64,000 nucleotides of DNA from Batkoa obscura (taxonomy: Eukaryota > Entomophthoromycota > Entomophthoromycetes > Entomophthorales > Batkoaceae): assembly GCA_030770535.1 (NCBI GenBank), contig JASVEC010000010.1:1302001-1366000 (forward strand). The letters are read 5' to 3'. The notes beneath the pieces are model-generated. The model saw only the letters and a list, made by a program, of their open reading frames with translations, was not told where the DNA came from and searched no databases. Positions 23,269 through 33,482 of the stretch are shown one piece after another; the first letter of the stretch is position 1, and each line of letters opens with the position of its first letter. The position numbers and the translations under genes are program-made.

Positions 23269-23765
23269 TTATAATTTTTTGATTAAGCTAGAGTAAGTAC
23301 TAGTACCCTGATTTTTGACATTAATATCCACATTTCCTGAAGTATTGGTTTCTAAAACGACTAATTCAAATTTAGCTTCAAAATCTAATTGAAAAAGATT
23401 AGTATATAAAAAGCAATAAAAAACATACTTCTTATCTCATCCTTTATCTGTTGATTAATCTCTTGTTTTTTGACAGTTCTATAATAAATAATTTGAGTGC
23501 ACTTTGTGTTGATGGACATAAAGATCCAAAAATTTAATAATCCTAGCATACCACCTGGGGATATATTTTTTTGTTTAAGAATTTTGCTAACAATCTTTCT
23601 ACTCAAATAGTGCTTAAAAAACGAAAAAGTAATGAAACCAAAAAAAACATCTCCACCTGTTAAATAAGCAAAATATCTAGCTCTAATGAATCAATTTCGA
23701 TAAATTCAGATATCATTTGATTAATTGCTAAGTCAGAATGAGTAACAATTATAACTATTGAATAT
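23269..23765 (-). pseudogene. Receptor relic A (exons 4-5 only)
   Basis: The 3' part of a type A receptor. The last exon still encodes DFEAKFELVV ... YSSLIKKL with a stop at 23269. Exon 4 pieces include GGMLGLLNF, NTKCTQIIYYRTVKKQEI and a decayed TM6. A MITE at 23556-23655 splits exon 4 at the GGMLG codons. Exons 1-3 are absent because a solo LTR begins at 23766. Relic B, beside R5, shares the MITE at the same spot. Confidence 0.72.
23556..23655 (-). mobile_element. MITE copy 12, inside relic A
   Basis: TGGGGATATATTTTTTTGTT ... AACATCTCCA. Its right junction (CTCCACCTGTTAAATAAGC) is identical to that of the MITE at 30264, so the insertion predates the duplication of this segment. Confidence 0.8.
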
Positions 23766-24219
23766 TGCGAAATATCGCTTTGTTAGCTCCATGATTGATT
23801 ATAGTATAATAACCACTTAAGTTGGTATGTCCTCAAATTCGGGCACAGTCAATCCTGAGCTTCTATTTTGATTTGATATGAAAATTTTTAACTTCACCAC
23901 AAAGGATATTATCCTCGCGTTTTGATATACATACTTATCAGAGTATAAAAGAGATTTTAAAACATGATAGCTCGAGGCTTTTTACCTGAATTATTCCCTG
24001 ATAGCTCATACATTTAATAAAGCTATTAAGTTTACTTAATAGTATTTTACGTACATTTTACATTAGTACTATCTATCCTATTTGTCTTACATAGTCCGTA
24101 GCCTATTGCGTGCTATTCTTCATAACTCAAGTCTATCTTAGCCATATAAACTAAGACCTTTCGACTTAGAATATGGGAGTGTCTTTTTTGACTCAAATGA
24201 CTGAGTACTAGATTTCACA
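23766..24219 (+). repeat. Solo LTR
   Basis: LTR family copy, start TGCGAAATATCGC, end AGATTTCACA. A short MITE-like piece (ATGGGAGTGTCTTTTTTGAC) interrupts it near 24172. It lies between receptor relic A and transposase fragment T8. Treated as an old, diverged copy. Confidence 0.72.
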
Positions 24220-24220
24220 A

Positions 24221-24384
24221 CTTTGTAACCTTAATTGGAACTATATCGCTTTTTTTTATGTATTGGATACTGGGTAACAGTGTAGTTTATTATTATATTT
24301 AATAAAACGTGAATATTTCTTAATACCTTGCATCCGTATTATTCTTTTGTATTTTTGTTTCTTTTATACTTTTTAAAAATTATA
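24221..24384 (-). mobile_element. T8: transposase-coding fragment of the T1 family
   Basis: Matches the transposase 3' coding region (VPIKVI ... KYKRNKN part, minus strand) with substitutions. It is followed directly by the left end of T3, so T3 jumped into or next to an older copy. Confidence 0.7.
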
Positions 24385-26180
24385 TGGGGTTGTCTGAATT
24401 AGTTTCATTATTTTATCCAATTTTTGAAAAATTTTGTATTTTAAAAACTTCGCTTAAAATTCTATAAAATCACATCTTTTATTAAAACAAAAGTACCCAA
24501 ACACAGTTCTAAATCATTCTATTATAGCTCATACTGTAAGTTAGTTGAATTTCTACTAGTTCTTAAATACATGTTCTTATAAAGCTTAATTGAGAAATAT
24601 TTATTATCAACTGCTTTATAACCAACATTGTAGATTTATTATCAAATAAATAAACTATTTTAATGTTGTAATTACATTATTAATATATTGCCAAGTTAAT
24701 AAATAGCTGCATGGGAGGGAGTGGTCAGCCCCAAAACTATAATTAACCATCCCTATATAGTACAAGTAATAATAGTTTTTACATATTATTACAGTTACTT
24801 GTTCTTTGACTATTTATTAACTTAGCTATTAATAACTTAAGTAATCCTAACATTTAACAATCTATTTCTATCATTTAACAAACTACTTACTTGCTTAGTA
24901 AATATCGAAATTTTCAAATTCTCTGTTGTCTTCGTAAGGTAAGCTGGGATCGATCTTTTAATTTTTCTGTTTTCTATAGACTCTATAACTTTAATTGGGA
25001 CTATATCGCTTTTTTTTGATGTATCAGATACTGGATAACAATGTAGTTTATTGTTATGTTTAATAAAGTGTAAATACTTCTTAATGCCCTGCATCTCTAT
25101 TATTCTTTTTGTATTTTTGTTTCTTTTATACTTTTTAAAAATTATATCTGTTTTCCCATTATTAACAGTCGAGTTATTAATTTTATTATGCTCACAAATA
25201 AAAGCCTCAAATCTTGAAATTAATTGATCGATATCTTCTATTTTACCTAACGCTTCAAAACTACTTTTCCATTTTGAAAGGTTTCCAAAATGTCCATCAA
25301 CTATACTTTTTCCATGATGCTCAGCAAAAAAATTAAGATTAACATTCAAACTACTATTTATTTTATGAATTTCTTTAAACATATAGTGTAGAAACTCTTG
25401 GGATCTAAAATGATTTCCTGTATCTGCCCATATATTAATTTTTGTAAACTTTTTAAATAGAAGCTCTGTAGAGATTAAATCGATTAAACAATCTCCTGCA
25501 TATGCTGAATCATGATTCAATATTTCAGATAAATAATCAAAGTAAACTTTGCCTATTGTTTTATCGTCTTTTAAATATAAAATACCAAAACCCAATACTG
25601 ATATAGCTTGTTTATTATAATGATCTAGATTTATTGAATCTGGTCTTGTTCCTATTTCCATATTTTGTTTAAAATCTAAAACTATTATACAACTTTTGTT
25701 ATTTAATTTTTTAATAGTTTCATTAAATGTGTTTTTTTGAGTATCAACACAGAATTTATATAATTTGTATAATTTTTCTTCTTCGTTGAAAATTTCTTCT
25801 ATCTCTGTTTTATTTTTTATTGCTGTATTTATTTTATTTTCAAATAACTTTTTTCTAACTGTATACTGGGTACATATATTACATAGATCCGTTTTTCTTG
25901 CTGGATTTTTGAAATTACTTGGTATATATTTAAAAAACGTTGACCTAGCTACTGCTTTATCCCTTAGATCATTCAAATATTTACTATATATCATTCTTCT
26001 ATTTTTATTTAATATACATATATTATCTGATGAATATTTACTATCATTATTTCTTTTATTAAATCTTGATGAAATAGTTGAATCATTTAGTAAATATTGT
26101 ATAATACTTTCAGTTTGCTCATCTAATTTTTTTTGTATTTTTAATAATAGACTATAACGTTAATATTTTATTACTATTAT

Positions 26181-26282
26181 TAGGGAGTGTTTTTTTTGAC
26201 TTCATTATTTTTTCCATTTTTTAAGCGCTATTTGCGTAGAAAATTTGTTAGTAAAACTCTTAAACACAAAAACACATCCTCA
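26181..26282 (+). mobile_element. MITE copy 13, in the T3 transposase
   Basis: TAGGGAGTGTTTTTTTTGAC ... AACACATCCTCA. In T1 the uninterrupted target reads ATTATTATTACTTG, so the insertion is at a TTA/TA site. Confidence 0.82.
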
Positions 26283-26592
26283 TTACTTATTTTTGAATAA
26301 TCATATTGATTTTTATTTATATCAAACTCAAAACTTTTACATTCATCAAAGGAATATATTGAAGCTATAGTTGATAATAACACTAATTGTTGGTTGTTAT
26401 TTCCTGTTTTTCTTAAAGCACTAATTTTATATATTGGTTGATTAAGTTTATTATTATCAATAGTAAACTTTGATAATATATCTTTTATTTGTTTCGTTTT
26501 ATTATAAAATTCCATAAATCGTGGGTTGTTATAAGTGACTGTTAAAATTGATGTAAATGAATTACAATGTTTATATTTCGTACTTCTCCCTA

Positions 26593-26692
26593 TGGGGATG
26601 TTTTTTTTAACTTTATTACTTTTTCTATCTTTTAAGTGCTATTTGAGTGGAAAATTCTTAGTAAAATTCTTAAACACAAAAATACATCCCCC
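26593..26692 (+). mobile_element. MITE copy 14, in the T3 transposase
   Basis: TGGGGATGTTTTTTTTAACT ... AATACATCCCCC. The intact copies read CTCCCTATTGTATT here; in T3 the TA is present on both sides of the MITE. A clean TA duplication. Confidence 0.88.
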
Positions 26693-26956
26693 TATTGTAT
26701 TAAATTTTTCAAAAGTTCCATTTTAAAGCTTAGTTATGAAAGTATGGATTTTATTTTTATTTCAACAAAAAACAAAGTCAAATAAGTGTATTTATATAAT
26801 TATATAATCATATAGTTATATATTATATATCTGTTAAATATCTAATATAAATAACACAAAACATATAGTTAGGAAAATTAGCTATTTAAGAAAAGGAAAC
26901 AATTAAAACAAGTTTTGAATAAAGAAATTTAATTTAGGCTTTTTAGATTTGGCCGT

Positions 26957-27356
26957 TGTGAAATATCGCTTCGTCAGTCCCATGGTTAATTATTTTGATT
27001 TGTTATGAGAATTTCTAGTTCCGCCCAAAAGAATATTATCTTCTCATTTTGATACTTATACTTTTCAGAGTATAAAAGAGTTTACAGAGTATAATAGTTC
27101 GAGGCTTTTTAACTGAATTAATCCCTGATATCTCGAACATTTAATAAAGCCACTAAGTTTTCTTAATATTATTTTACATAGATTTTACATTAGTATTGTC
27201 TATTCTATTTGTCTTATATAGCTTGTAACCTATTACGTGCTATTCCTCATAATCCAAGTCTATCTTAGTTACATAAACTAAGACCTTTCGACTTATAGTG
27301 TAGTCAACCCAGCAATAGCTGTTCTTGACTCCAAACCCTGAGTACCAGATTTCACA
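26957..27356 (+). repeat. Solo LTR in the T3 leader, 4-bp target duplication
   Basis: Flanked by CCGT on both sides. Ends TGTGAAATATCG and AGATTTCACA. About 60 nt shorter than other copies. Inserted in the transposon's noncoding leader. Confidence 0.82.
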
Positions 27357-27638
27357 CCGTCACATTAGACACAAATTTAAAAATTTAAAAATTGGATTAA
27401 CTTTTAAGTAAATTCTGAAATCAATTCAGACAACCCCATATATTAAACTTTTTTTGTATTTCAAAATTAAACAACTTATTGAGTTCTAGAAAATGAAACA
27501 AACAATATCAAGATAGGGCTTTTATAGCATTTAAAAAATACAGTTTTATTTCTTTTTTAGTTTGATTGAAAAGTGTTGACTTCAAGTGTTTTATTTGCAA
27601 CATAAAATTTTAATACTTAAGTGGCTATAAAGGGCATA

Positions 27639-27736
27639 CAGGAGTATTTTTTTGGCCTCATTACTTTTTCTATTTTTAAGTGCTATTTGAGCGGAAAATT
27701 TGTTAGTAAAGTTCTTAAGCGCAAAAAACATCCCCA
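27639..27736 (+). mobile_element. MITE copy 15
   Basis: CAGGAGTATTTTTTTGGCCT ... AAAAACATCCCCA, TA on both sides. Confidence 0.78.
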
Positions 27737-28620
27737 TATGCTTATTAATAAATAACTTTTGAAATGGAAATAATTGTATCCAGAGATTTCCTACTATTAG
27801 AACTAGAAAGATGTAATGTACCCCATTGTTCTTCTACTCTCCAAAGAGCCATTGGTTTGTAGTGATAATGAGATTCAAGGAGTAAACATATTTAGGCTTA
27901 GGGCCAAAGCCCAATAAAAAAAGTTTTCGTGAATTGAGCATAATCCTATTCGGAGGATTAAAGCTCTGTTAAACCAAGTAGGATTGTGAATTGGAAAGGG
28001 AATAGTATAGAGCTCTATGGGGGTTAATATTGATATGGGTTTAAAGCTTAAGCGTTTTATAATAAAAACTAGAGTTGGAGTGCCATCGTACAAGTGACAA
28101 AGCAATGTAGTGAGTTACTATTGGATAAGTTATAGCGAAGATAACTAAATAGCATTTGTATGATTTAGAAATTATAAAAAAAAGTAAAAGTTGAGTACTC
28201 AAACTTGCATTTTTTGGTTACACTTAAAAATAGCAATTTTTTAAAGTGATAGAAATGAAAGTTAGTTTTTAGTAAAACCTTTTAAATAAAATTCCCAAAT
28301 GTTATTCCTTTCATATCAAAAATATTGCATATTGTATATTGTTGGATATATTAAATAAAAATATCAAATGACATAAAATGTGATGACTTATTTTTTAAGC
28401 TACACAATGTGATCAATCATAGTAGGTACTTTAATATACTTTTTAACAAAACTAATAAAAAAAGCGAAAAATTTATGCTATACTATATTAGAGTAGATAA
28501 ATATATTTAGATTCTGATATAAAATATACAAATAGAAAAAAATAAATGTTAAATATAATTAGTTATCTATATTGTGATAAAAGAATAAAGTTTGACTATT
28601 TTTCAAGTTAGTAGATTTAA
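27737..28620. other. Intergenic with an unidentified GC-richer patch (27840-28110)
   Basis: Around 27840-28110 base composition rises and a 76-codon minus-strand ORF exists, but neither strand gives a recognisable protein. It may be a relic. The rest is AT-rich and empty. Confidence 0.4.
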
Positions 28621-29849
28621 TTATAAACTTTTGATTAAATTAGAGCTAATAATGCTACGTTGATCTTCTCTTTCATTATTAATATTTTCTGTTATACCAC
28701 TTTCTAATACAGTCAATTCAAAATCGTGATTAGTATCTAATAAAATTAATTAATCAACCAATTAAAATAATAGAATTACTCAAGTTAATAGATTGCACTT
28801 CTTCGACCTCTTGATTTTTTATAGTTCTCGAATAAATAACTTTGAGCGCATGATGTACAGTTGGGTCGAGAAAGAATGCAATAAAATTAAGAGTCCCTAA
28901 CATCCCACCAGTAATACATAATAAAATATCTAGTACAGGTGATTCAAAATTGGCAAGGTCATAAGCTGATTCATTTATTACCAGGCCAATATGGGAAACA
29001 ATCATAATTATAGGGTACAATGTACTAAATGATATTTAGTTTTATACATTAATGAGTATAAAATCTTACACCCTTGAAATAAGTAATTTGGTTTTTTTGA
29101 TTGCTTCTGAGGATAATTCATTGTCTACCGTTTCTCTGTGGTCACTTATTAAATCAAGTCCACGACGCAATTTTATAGCAACCAAAACCACAACAATTAG
29201 CAAATAAGACATGCAAACAATCAAAACTAAAATATTAGAATAGAAGTCCAACACCTTATAATAACTTTCATCATTAGTTGCAAGATAACATCCTTTGATC
29301 TCACTGAACCCGAGCATTCCTTTTGCTATTCAAGATTATGTTAACATAAAGCTATCTTTATATTAAAATAGTATTATACCAAGTGGCGGGATAGTAATTA
29401 AGAGCGTGAGTAGAATTGTTCCAATCCAATAACCTGCTTCTACTTTCCATGTTACGCTAATGTTATGCAGAAAGACTAATTGTAAATTAATCCCAATAGC
29501 AGCATTGAGAAAGCTATAATATAAAGGAAAGAACAGTAGTTGGTAAGCAATAAATGTACATAAAGGTGATCCATCTTTATTATATGGACGATTCCATAGT
29601 GGTAAAGAATGCAACCAAATATCATATAATATAACACCAGTTTGTAGCCTAAGAGTTACTCTATCAACCAATTTAAAATCATATATTGCTATTGCTAAAT
29701 TAGAATATTATATTAATTGATAGATAGTTCTAGTACTTACTTAACAATACCATTGTAAGTACTACTATGACGGCCAATACTAAGGATACCTTTGACATTG
29801 TTGGATAAACTACTTTATTTACATATTCACTATATTCTTCGAGATTCAT
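28621..29849 (-). CDS. R5: seven-transmembrane GPCR-like receptor, type A tail
   Basis: Exons 29849-29741, 29688-29380, 29325-29070, 29024-28780 and 28736-28621 join in frame to 344 aa. Duplicate of R4: exon lengths are the same, exon 2 protein is identical through TM4, and the 5' flank is shared. Exon 3 differs: loop 2 reads IKGCYLATNDES instead of NKCFIAGRN, which places the difference in an extracellular, possibly ligand-facing, part. The loop-3 module KLRRGLDLI ... LLISRV and tail ... SNLIKSL are of type A. Relic B lies upstream. All splice sites are GT...AG. Confidence 0.87.
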
Positions 29850-29885
29850 TATAATAAAAATTGATTTTTATTGGAATCAAATGCT

Positions 29886-29899
29886 CGTATTTATATTCC
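29886..29899 (-). promoter_or_regulatory. TATA box of R5
   Basis: Same GGAATATAAATACG as R4, 37-50 nt from the ATG. Confidence 0.5.
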
Positions 29900-30168
29900 A
29901 TTTTAAGTACATTGTTTTCTATCCCTTAGAATTTTCGATTTCCTAATATATTATAAATAATGTTCTACTTTGAGCATATATGTATCAAGTCAATATTAAT
30001 ATAACATTTTCAATTCCACTTTACCAGTTTGATTTAAAGTTTATTTTTTCGAAAAACCTGTTTGCAAGTTTGAATAAATTAAGCTTAGCACTTTAATAAA
30101 AGTTTTCATACTATTACAAACCAATAAGATGTGAACTATGTCTGAATTGAACCCATTTTTGATTCAAT

Positions 30169-30264
30169 ATGAGGATGTATTTTTTAAGAATTTTACTAGC
30201 AACTTTTCCACTTAAATAGCGTTTTAAGAATGGAAAAGTGAGGAAACCAAAAAAAACATCTCCA
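30169..30264 (-). mobile_element. MITE copy 16, probable recombinant
   Basis: TGAGGATGTATTTTTTAAGA ... AACATCTCCA. The right flank equals that of MITE copy 12, but the left flank equals a different site (about 22655 in the R4 copy). The intervening receptor tail is missing, as expected if two MITEs recombined. Confidence 0.72.
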
Positions 30265-30285
30265 CCTGTTAAATAAGCAAGATAT

Positions 30286-30366
30286 GGGGATGTGTTTTTA
30301 TGTTTAAGAATTCGACTAATAATTTTTCCGCTCAAATAGCACTTAAAAATGAAAAAAACACCCTCA
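30286..30366 (-). mobile_element. MITE copy 17, with duplicated empty site
   Basis: TGGGGATGTGTTTTTATGTT ... ACACCCTCA. The unoccupied sister site at about 23677 reads GCAAAATATCTAGC; here TA flanks the element on both sides. Internally shortened. Confidence 0.82.
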
Positions 30367-30369
30367 TAT

Positions 30370-31299
30370 CTAGCTCTAATGAATCAATTTCGATAAATTC
30401 AGATATTGTTTGGTTAATTACTAAATCAGGATGAGTGATAATCATAACTATTGAATATAAAGAACTATTAAAAACGTGTCAATATTACAAACTATAGACT
30501 ATTTATATAAGCAACACTTACATTCTAGAAATCAACAATATAATTTTTTTCATTGCTTTTTTTGATAATCCACTGTCAACATTTTCTCCTTGATCATAAA
30601 TTAAACGCATACAACGATATAATTTAATAGTAAGTAATACAACTATAGTGACCAAGTAAAATATACATATTATTATTAAATTTGTAAAAAAATGGATCAA
30701 TTTAGTCGAATTTAGATCGTTACTAACTATATAACATTTATTAAACTCACCATAACCTACTACCTAGATAGCTAAACAATAAGCGAATCCATAAAAATTC
30801 AACATTATAAACCTCAAAACTTACTCAATGGGGGTAATGTAATTAATAAAGCCAATCTCACAGCGCCTAACTAATATGCTACCTCCATTCTTTTTATCAC
30901 ATTAACATTATGTAAAAATATCAATTATAAATTCAATCCAATAGCAGTATTCAAAAAACAATAAAACAACGGGAATGAAAATAATTAATAAACAATAAAA
31001 GCACACGAGAGAGATCCTTCATAACTATAGAGTCGATTCCATAAAAGTAGTCAATGGAACCATATATCATAGCATGAGATACCAGTTTATAATTATAAGG
31101 TGAATTCTATCTACTAGCTTTCGATTATAAATAGCTATATTTTGAGAGTTAATATTTGACAATGATAAAGTGGTAGTATGCAATAAATTACTTAATATTA
31201 CCACTGTTAATATAACTACTATCGTTAATACTAAAGAAGATTTTGATATTACTGATAAGCCACTTCTGTAACATAATCGTGATAAGATTTGATGGACAT
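30370..31299 (-). pseudogene. Receptor relic B (exons 1 to part of 4)
   Basis: Pieces of a receptor duplicate in the expected order: a start-like MSIKSYHDYVTEV at 31299, decayed TM2-TM4 pieces at 30830-31130, loop-2/TM5/loop-3 at 30518-30790 (ends LLISRM), and part of exon 4 at 30370-30455. Several stops and frameshifts. It is the sister of relic A but keeps the opposite half of the gene. The 3' end was lost at the recombinant MITE. Confidence 0.75.
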
Positions 31300-31612
31300 T
31301 GTTTTCTATTGTTTCTTAATTAATTAATAAAAATATAAAAGATTAGATTTTGGTTTTGAGATTATTTATGTATATGTCAAACAAAAACAAAAATCTCAAA
31401 TTTATGTTCAAACCATAGCAGAGTAGTAGTGAATGAAATTTCTTATCAAGATTTAAAAAAATGAAACACCTATATGCCCAGATTTTAAGTCGAAAAAATT
31501 TAATTTCAAAATCCCAAATTTCTTGAAAAATTGAAATCCAGAGTTTTTATCTTAACAGAAAACTCAAAATCTCAAAAAATAACATAGTTATATATAATCC
31601 TCAATCATAACC

Positions 31613-33364
31613 ATGAAACCTATCAAATACCCAAAAAACGTAATGGTCAAACTGATCGAACTGTGCAAGCGTAGTGGCTACTTATTCCCAAGCAGTGAGA
31701 TCTATGGCGGTTTACGAGGAGGGTATGACTATGGTCCTCTAGGTTTAGAGTTAAAAAAAAACATCAGTTCGCATTGGTGGTATCGGATGGTAACTACAGA
31801 TCCCCAGGTCATGGGCTTAGATACTAGTATATTAAATAGCTCTCAAGTATTTTCAGCATCAGGACATTTGAAGAATTTTACGGATGAGTTGGTAGATGAT
31901 ATATTATCAAAGGAGAGATTCAGACCAGATAAGGCAGGGGAATTAAGGATTAGCGGGGATAAGGAAGGAGAAAAGTATATTAAAGTTATTGCGGAGAATG
32001 AAAATGACGTAGAAGGCTTTTTAAAGATTATTGAAAGCAATATTGGGTTAAAAGGGATTAAATATCAAATTAAAAATAAACAAATCAAATTATTTATTAA
32101 ACAAGTAATAAAACCAGAAGATAGTAATGATTATAAAGGTAGGATTGAATTTTTAAATAATAAAGAAGAAGTTATAGAGTATCCATATAATGGTTATGTA
32201 TCTAAAATCAATTCTCCTTTTTTGACAGAAAGCCGAAAGTTTAATTGTATGTTTAAAACATTTTTGGATCCTATAGATCCTTTACAACGATTAATAGAAT
32301 CTCCAAACCCAAAAGAAACATTAGAGCAGATCAATAATACCTCTGTCGTTTATCTACGCCCAGAAACGGCACAAGGCGTATTTATCAATTACCTTTATTG
32401 TTTGAGATTTGCAGGTAATAAAATACCTTTTGGTGTAGCTCAATTAGGTAAAAGTTTCCGAAATGAATTAAGAGTAGAACATATGATCTTTAGAACTTTA
32501 GAATTTGAACAAATGGAGTTACAATTTTTTACTTTACCTAAGAAAGCTAATGAATGGTTTGATGTTTATGTCCAAAAAAGAATGGATTGGTGGTTTGAGT
32601 TAGTTAACAATAAAGAGTTATTTCGTAAAAGAAATCATGAAGATAAAGAACTAGCTCATTATGCAAAGGCTTGTACAGATGTGGAGTTCATGTTTCCTTG
32701 GGGCTGGGGCGAGTTAGAAGGTATTGCTAATAGAGGCGACTTTGATTTGAAATCCCATATGAATGCTAGTGGTAGAAATTTTAGAATTACAGATAATGAA
32801 AATATCAATAATAATAGTAATAAAAGTAGTAATAATGAGTTAGTAAATAATAATGAGAATAATGAAAATGACAATCAAGTAATACCTTATGTAATCGAAT
32901 CCTCTTCTGGATTAAATCGAGCATGTTTAGCTATACTATTAGATGCATTCACCATCCAACAAGATCGTATTATATTGAAATTAAACCCCAAAATAGCACC
33001 CATCAAGGTGGGAATATGTCCCTTAATCAACAAAGAAGAATTCAATAATATAGCAGAACAATTAAATAGTCAATTTTTAATTAGAAATATCTCAACTAGA
33101 TTATTAAATCAACAATTAAAAATTGGTAAAAAATACTATCGTATGGATGAAATTGGCACTCCTTATTGTATTACTATTGATTATCAAACATTAGAAGATG
33201 AAACGGTGACTATTCGTTTTAGAGATACTCAAAAACAAATTAGAGTTAATATTAACCAAGTAGTTAATCATATTCATGAGGCATTAAATGCAGATATATT
33301 AATGAAGCCTATTACTATTAATAAGATAAATGGCAATAATAATGATAATACTATAGAACAATAA
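31613..33364 (+). CDS. Glycyl-tRNA synthetase, bacterial-type homodimeric class II
   Basis: Single-exon 583-aa protein; the start is the first ATG, in ACCATGAAA context. It charges tRNA-Gly with glycine. The N-terminus has LCKRSGYLFPSSEIYGG (18-34) and GGYDYGPLGLELK (36-48). The catalytic core has YLRPETAQGVF near 247-257, a motif 2-like GKSFRNEL near 280 and LEFEQMELQFF near 303. Next come HYAKA..DVEFMFPWGW and VIESSSGLNRA near 425-436 (motif 3 region). A C-terminal anticodon-binding domain includes KIAPIKVGICPL and RYRMDEIGTPYCITIDY-like residues. The wording of these blocks resembles the bacterial alpha2 enzyme (Bacteroidetes/Thermus-like) more than the longer eukaryotic GRS1. An Asn-rich low-complexity insert lies near 396-421. 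No clear mitochondrial targeting peptide. Confidence 0.9.
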   Translation: MKPIKYPKNVMVKLIELCKRSGYLFPSSEIYGGLRGGYDYGPLGLELKKNISSHWWYRMVTTDPQVMGLDTSILNSSQVFSASGHLKNFTDELVDDILSKERFRPDKAGELRISGDKEGEKYIKVIAENENDVEGFLKIIESNIGLKGIKYQIKNKQIKLFIKQVIKPEDSNDYKGRIEFLNNKEEVIEYPYNGYVSKINSPFLTESRKFNCMFKTFLDPIDPLQRLIESPNPKETLEQINNTSVVYLRPETAQGVFINYLYCLRFAGNKIPFGVAQLGKSFRNELRVEHMIFRTLEFEQMELQFFTLPKKANEWFDVYVQKRMDWWFELVNNKELFRKRNHEDKELAHYAKACTDVEFMFPWGWGELEGIANRGDFDLKSHMNASGRNFRITDNENINNNSNKSSNNELVNNNENNENDNQVIPYVIESSSGLNRACLAILLDAFTIQQDRIILKLNPKIAPIKVGICPLINKEEFNNIAEQLNSQFLIRNISTRLLNQQLKIGKKYYRMDEIGTPYCITIDYQTLEDETVTIRFRDTQKQIRVNINQVVNHIHEALNADILMKPITINKINGNNNDNTIEQ

Positions 33365-33482
33365 ATTATATATAACTGAATTATATAAAATAAATATATT
33401 CTATAAAGTTAATAAATTATTTATAAATTATTTACAAATATATACATTTTTTACTTTGAGTTTTATATTATTATAACAATTA

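Larger units (their letters stand above)
24837..26720 (-). pseudogene. Broken transposase of T3
   Basis: The C-terminal 385 codons (24837-25994), including all three catalytic-like blocks, are open and nearly identical to T1. The N-terminal part is interrupted by two MITEs and carries further indels and substitutions (for example around 26100-26160 and 26284-26515). The 5' part is more diverged than the 3' part, which hints at conversion of the 3' half by a young copy. Confidence 0.78.
24385..27438 (-). mobile_element. T3: T1-family transposon with three nested insertions, TA target duplication
   Basis: Outer termini TGGGGTTGTCTGAATTAGTT and ...AACCCCA with TA on both sides. Inside are two MITEs (26181-26282, 26593-26692) and a solo LTR (26957-27356). 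Comparison with intact T1, T2 and T4 gives the exact empty site for each insertion. Confidence 0.85.

Noticed and set aside
27875-28105. 76-codon minus-strand ORF in the GC-richer patch
   Set aside because: No motif, no family resemblance and no neighbouring exon in frame; left as unidentified DNA.
30114-30335. Short Lys/Ser-rich ORFs such as SGKI(I/V)S(K/R)ILKHKN at many places
   Set aside because: They are translations of the MITE itself, repeated wherever it inserted; they are not genes.
32659-32874. Antisense ORF with leucine/serine runs inside the glycyl-tRNA synthetase gene
   Set aside because: It is the complement of the Asn-rich insert and of conserved sense coding sequence.
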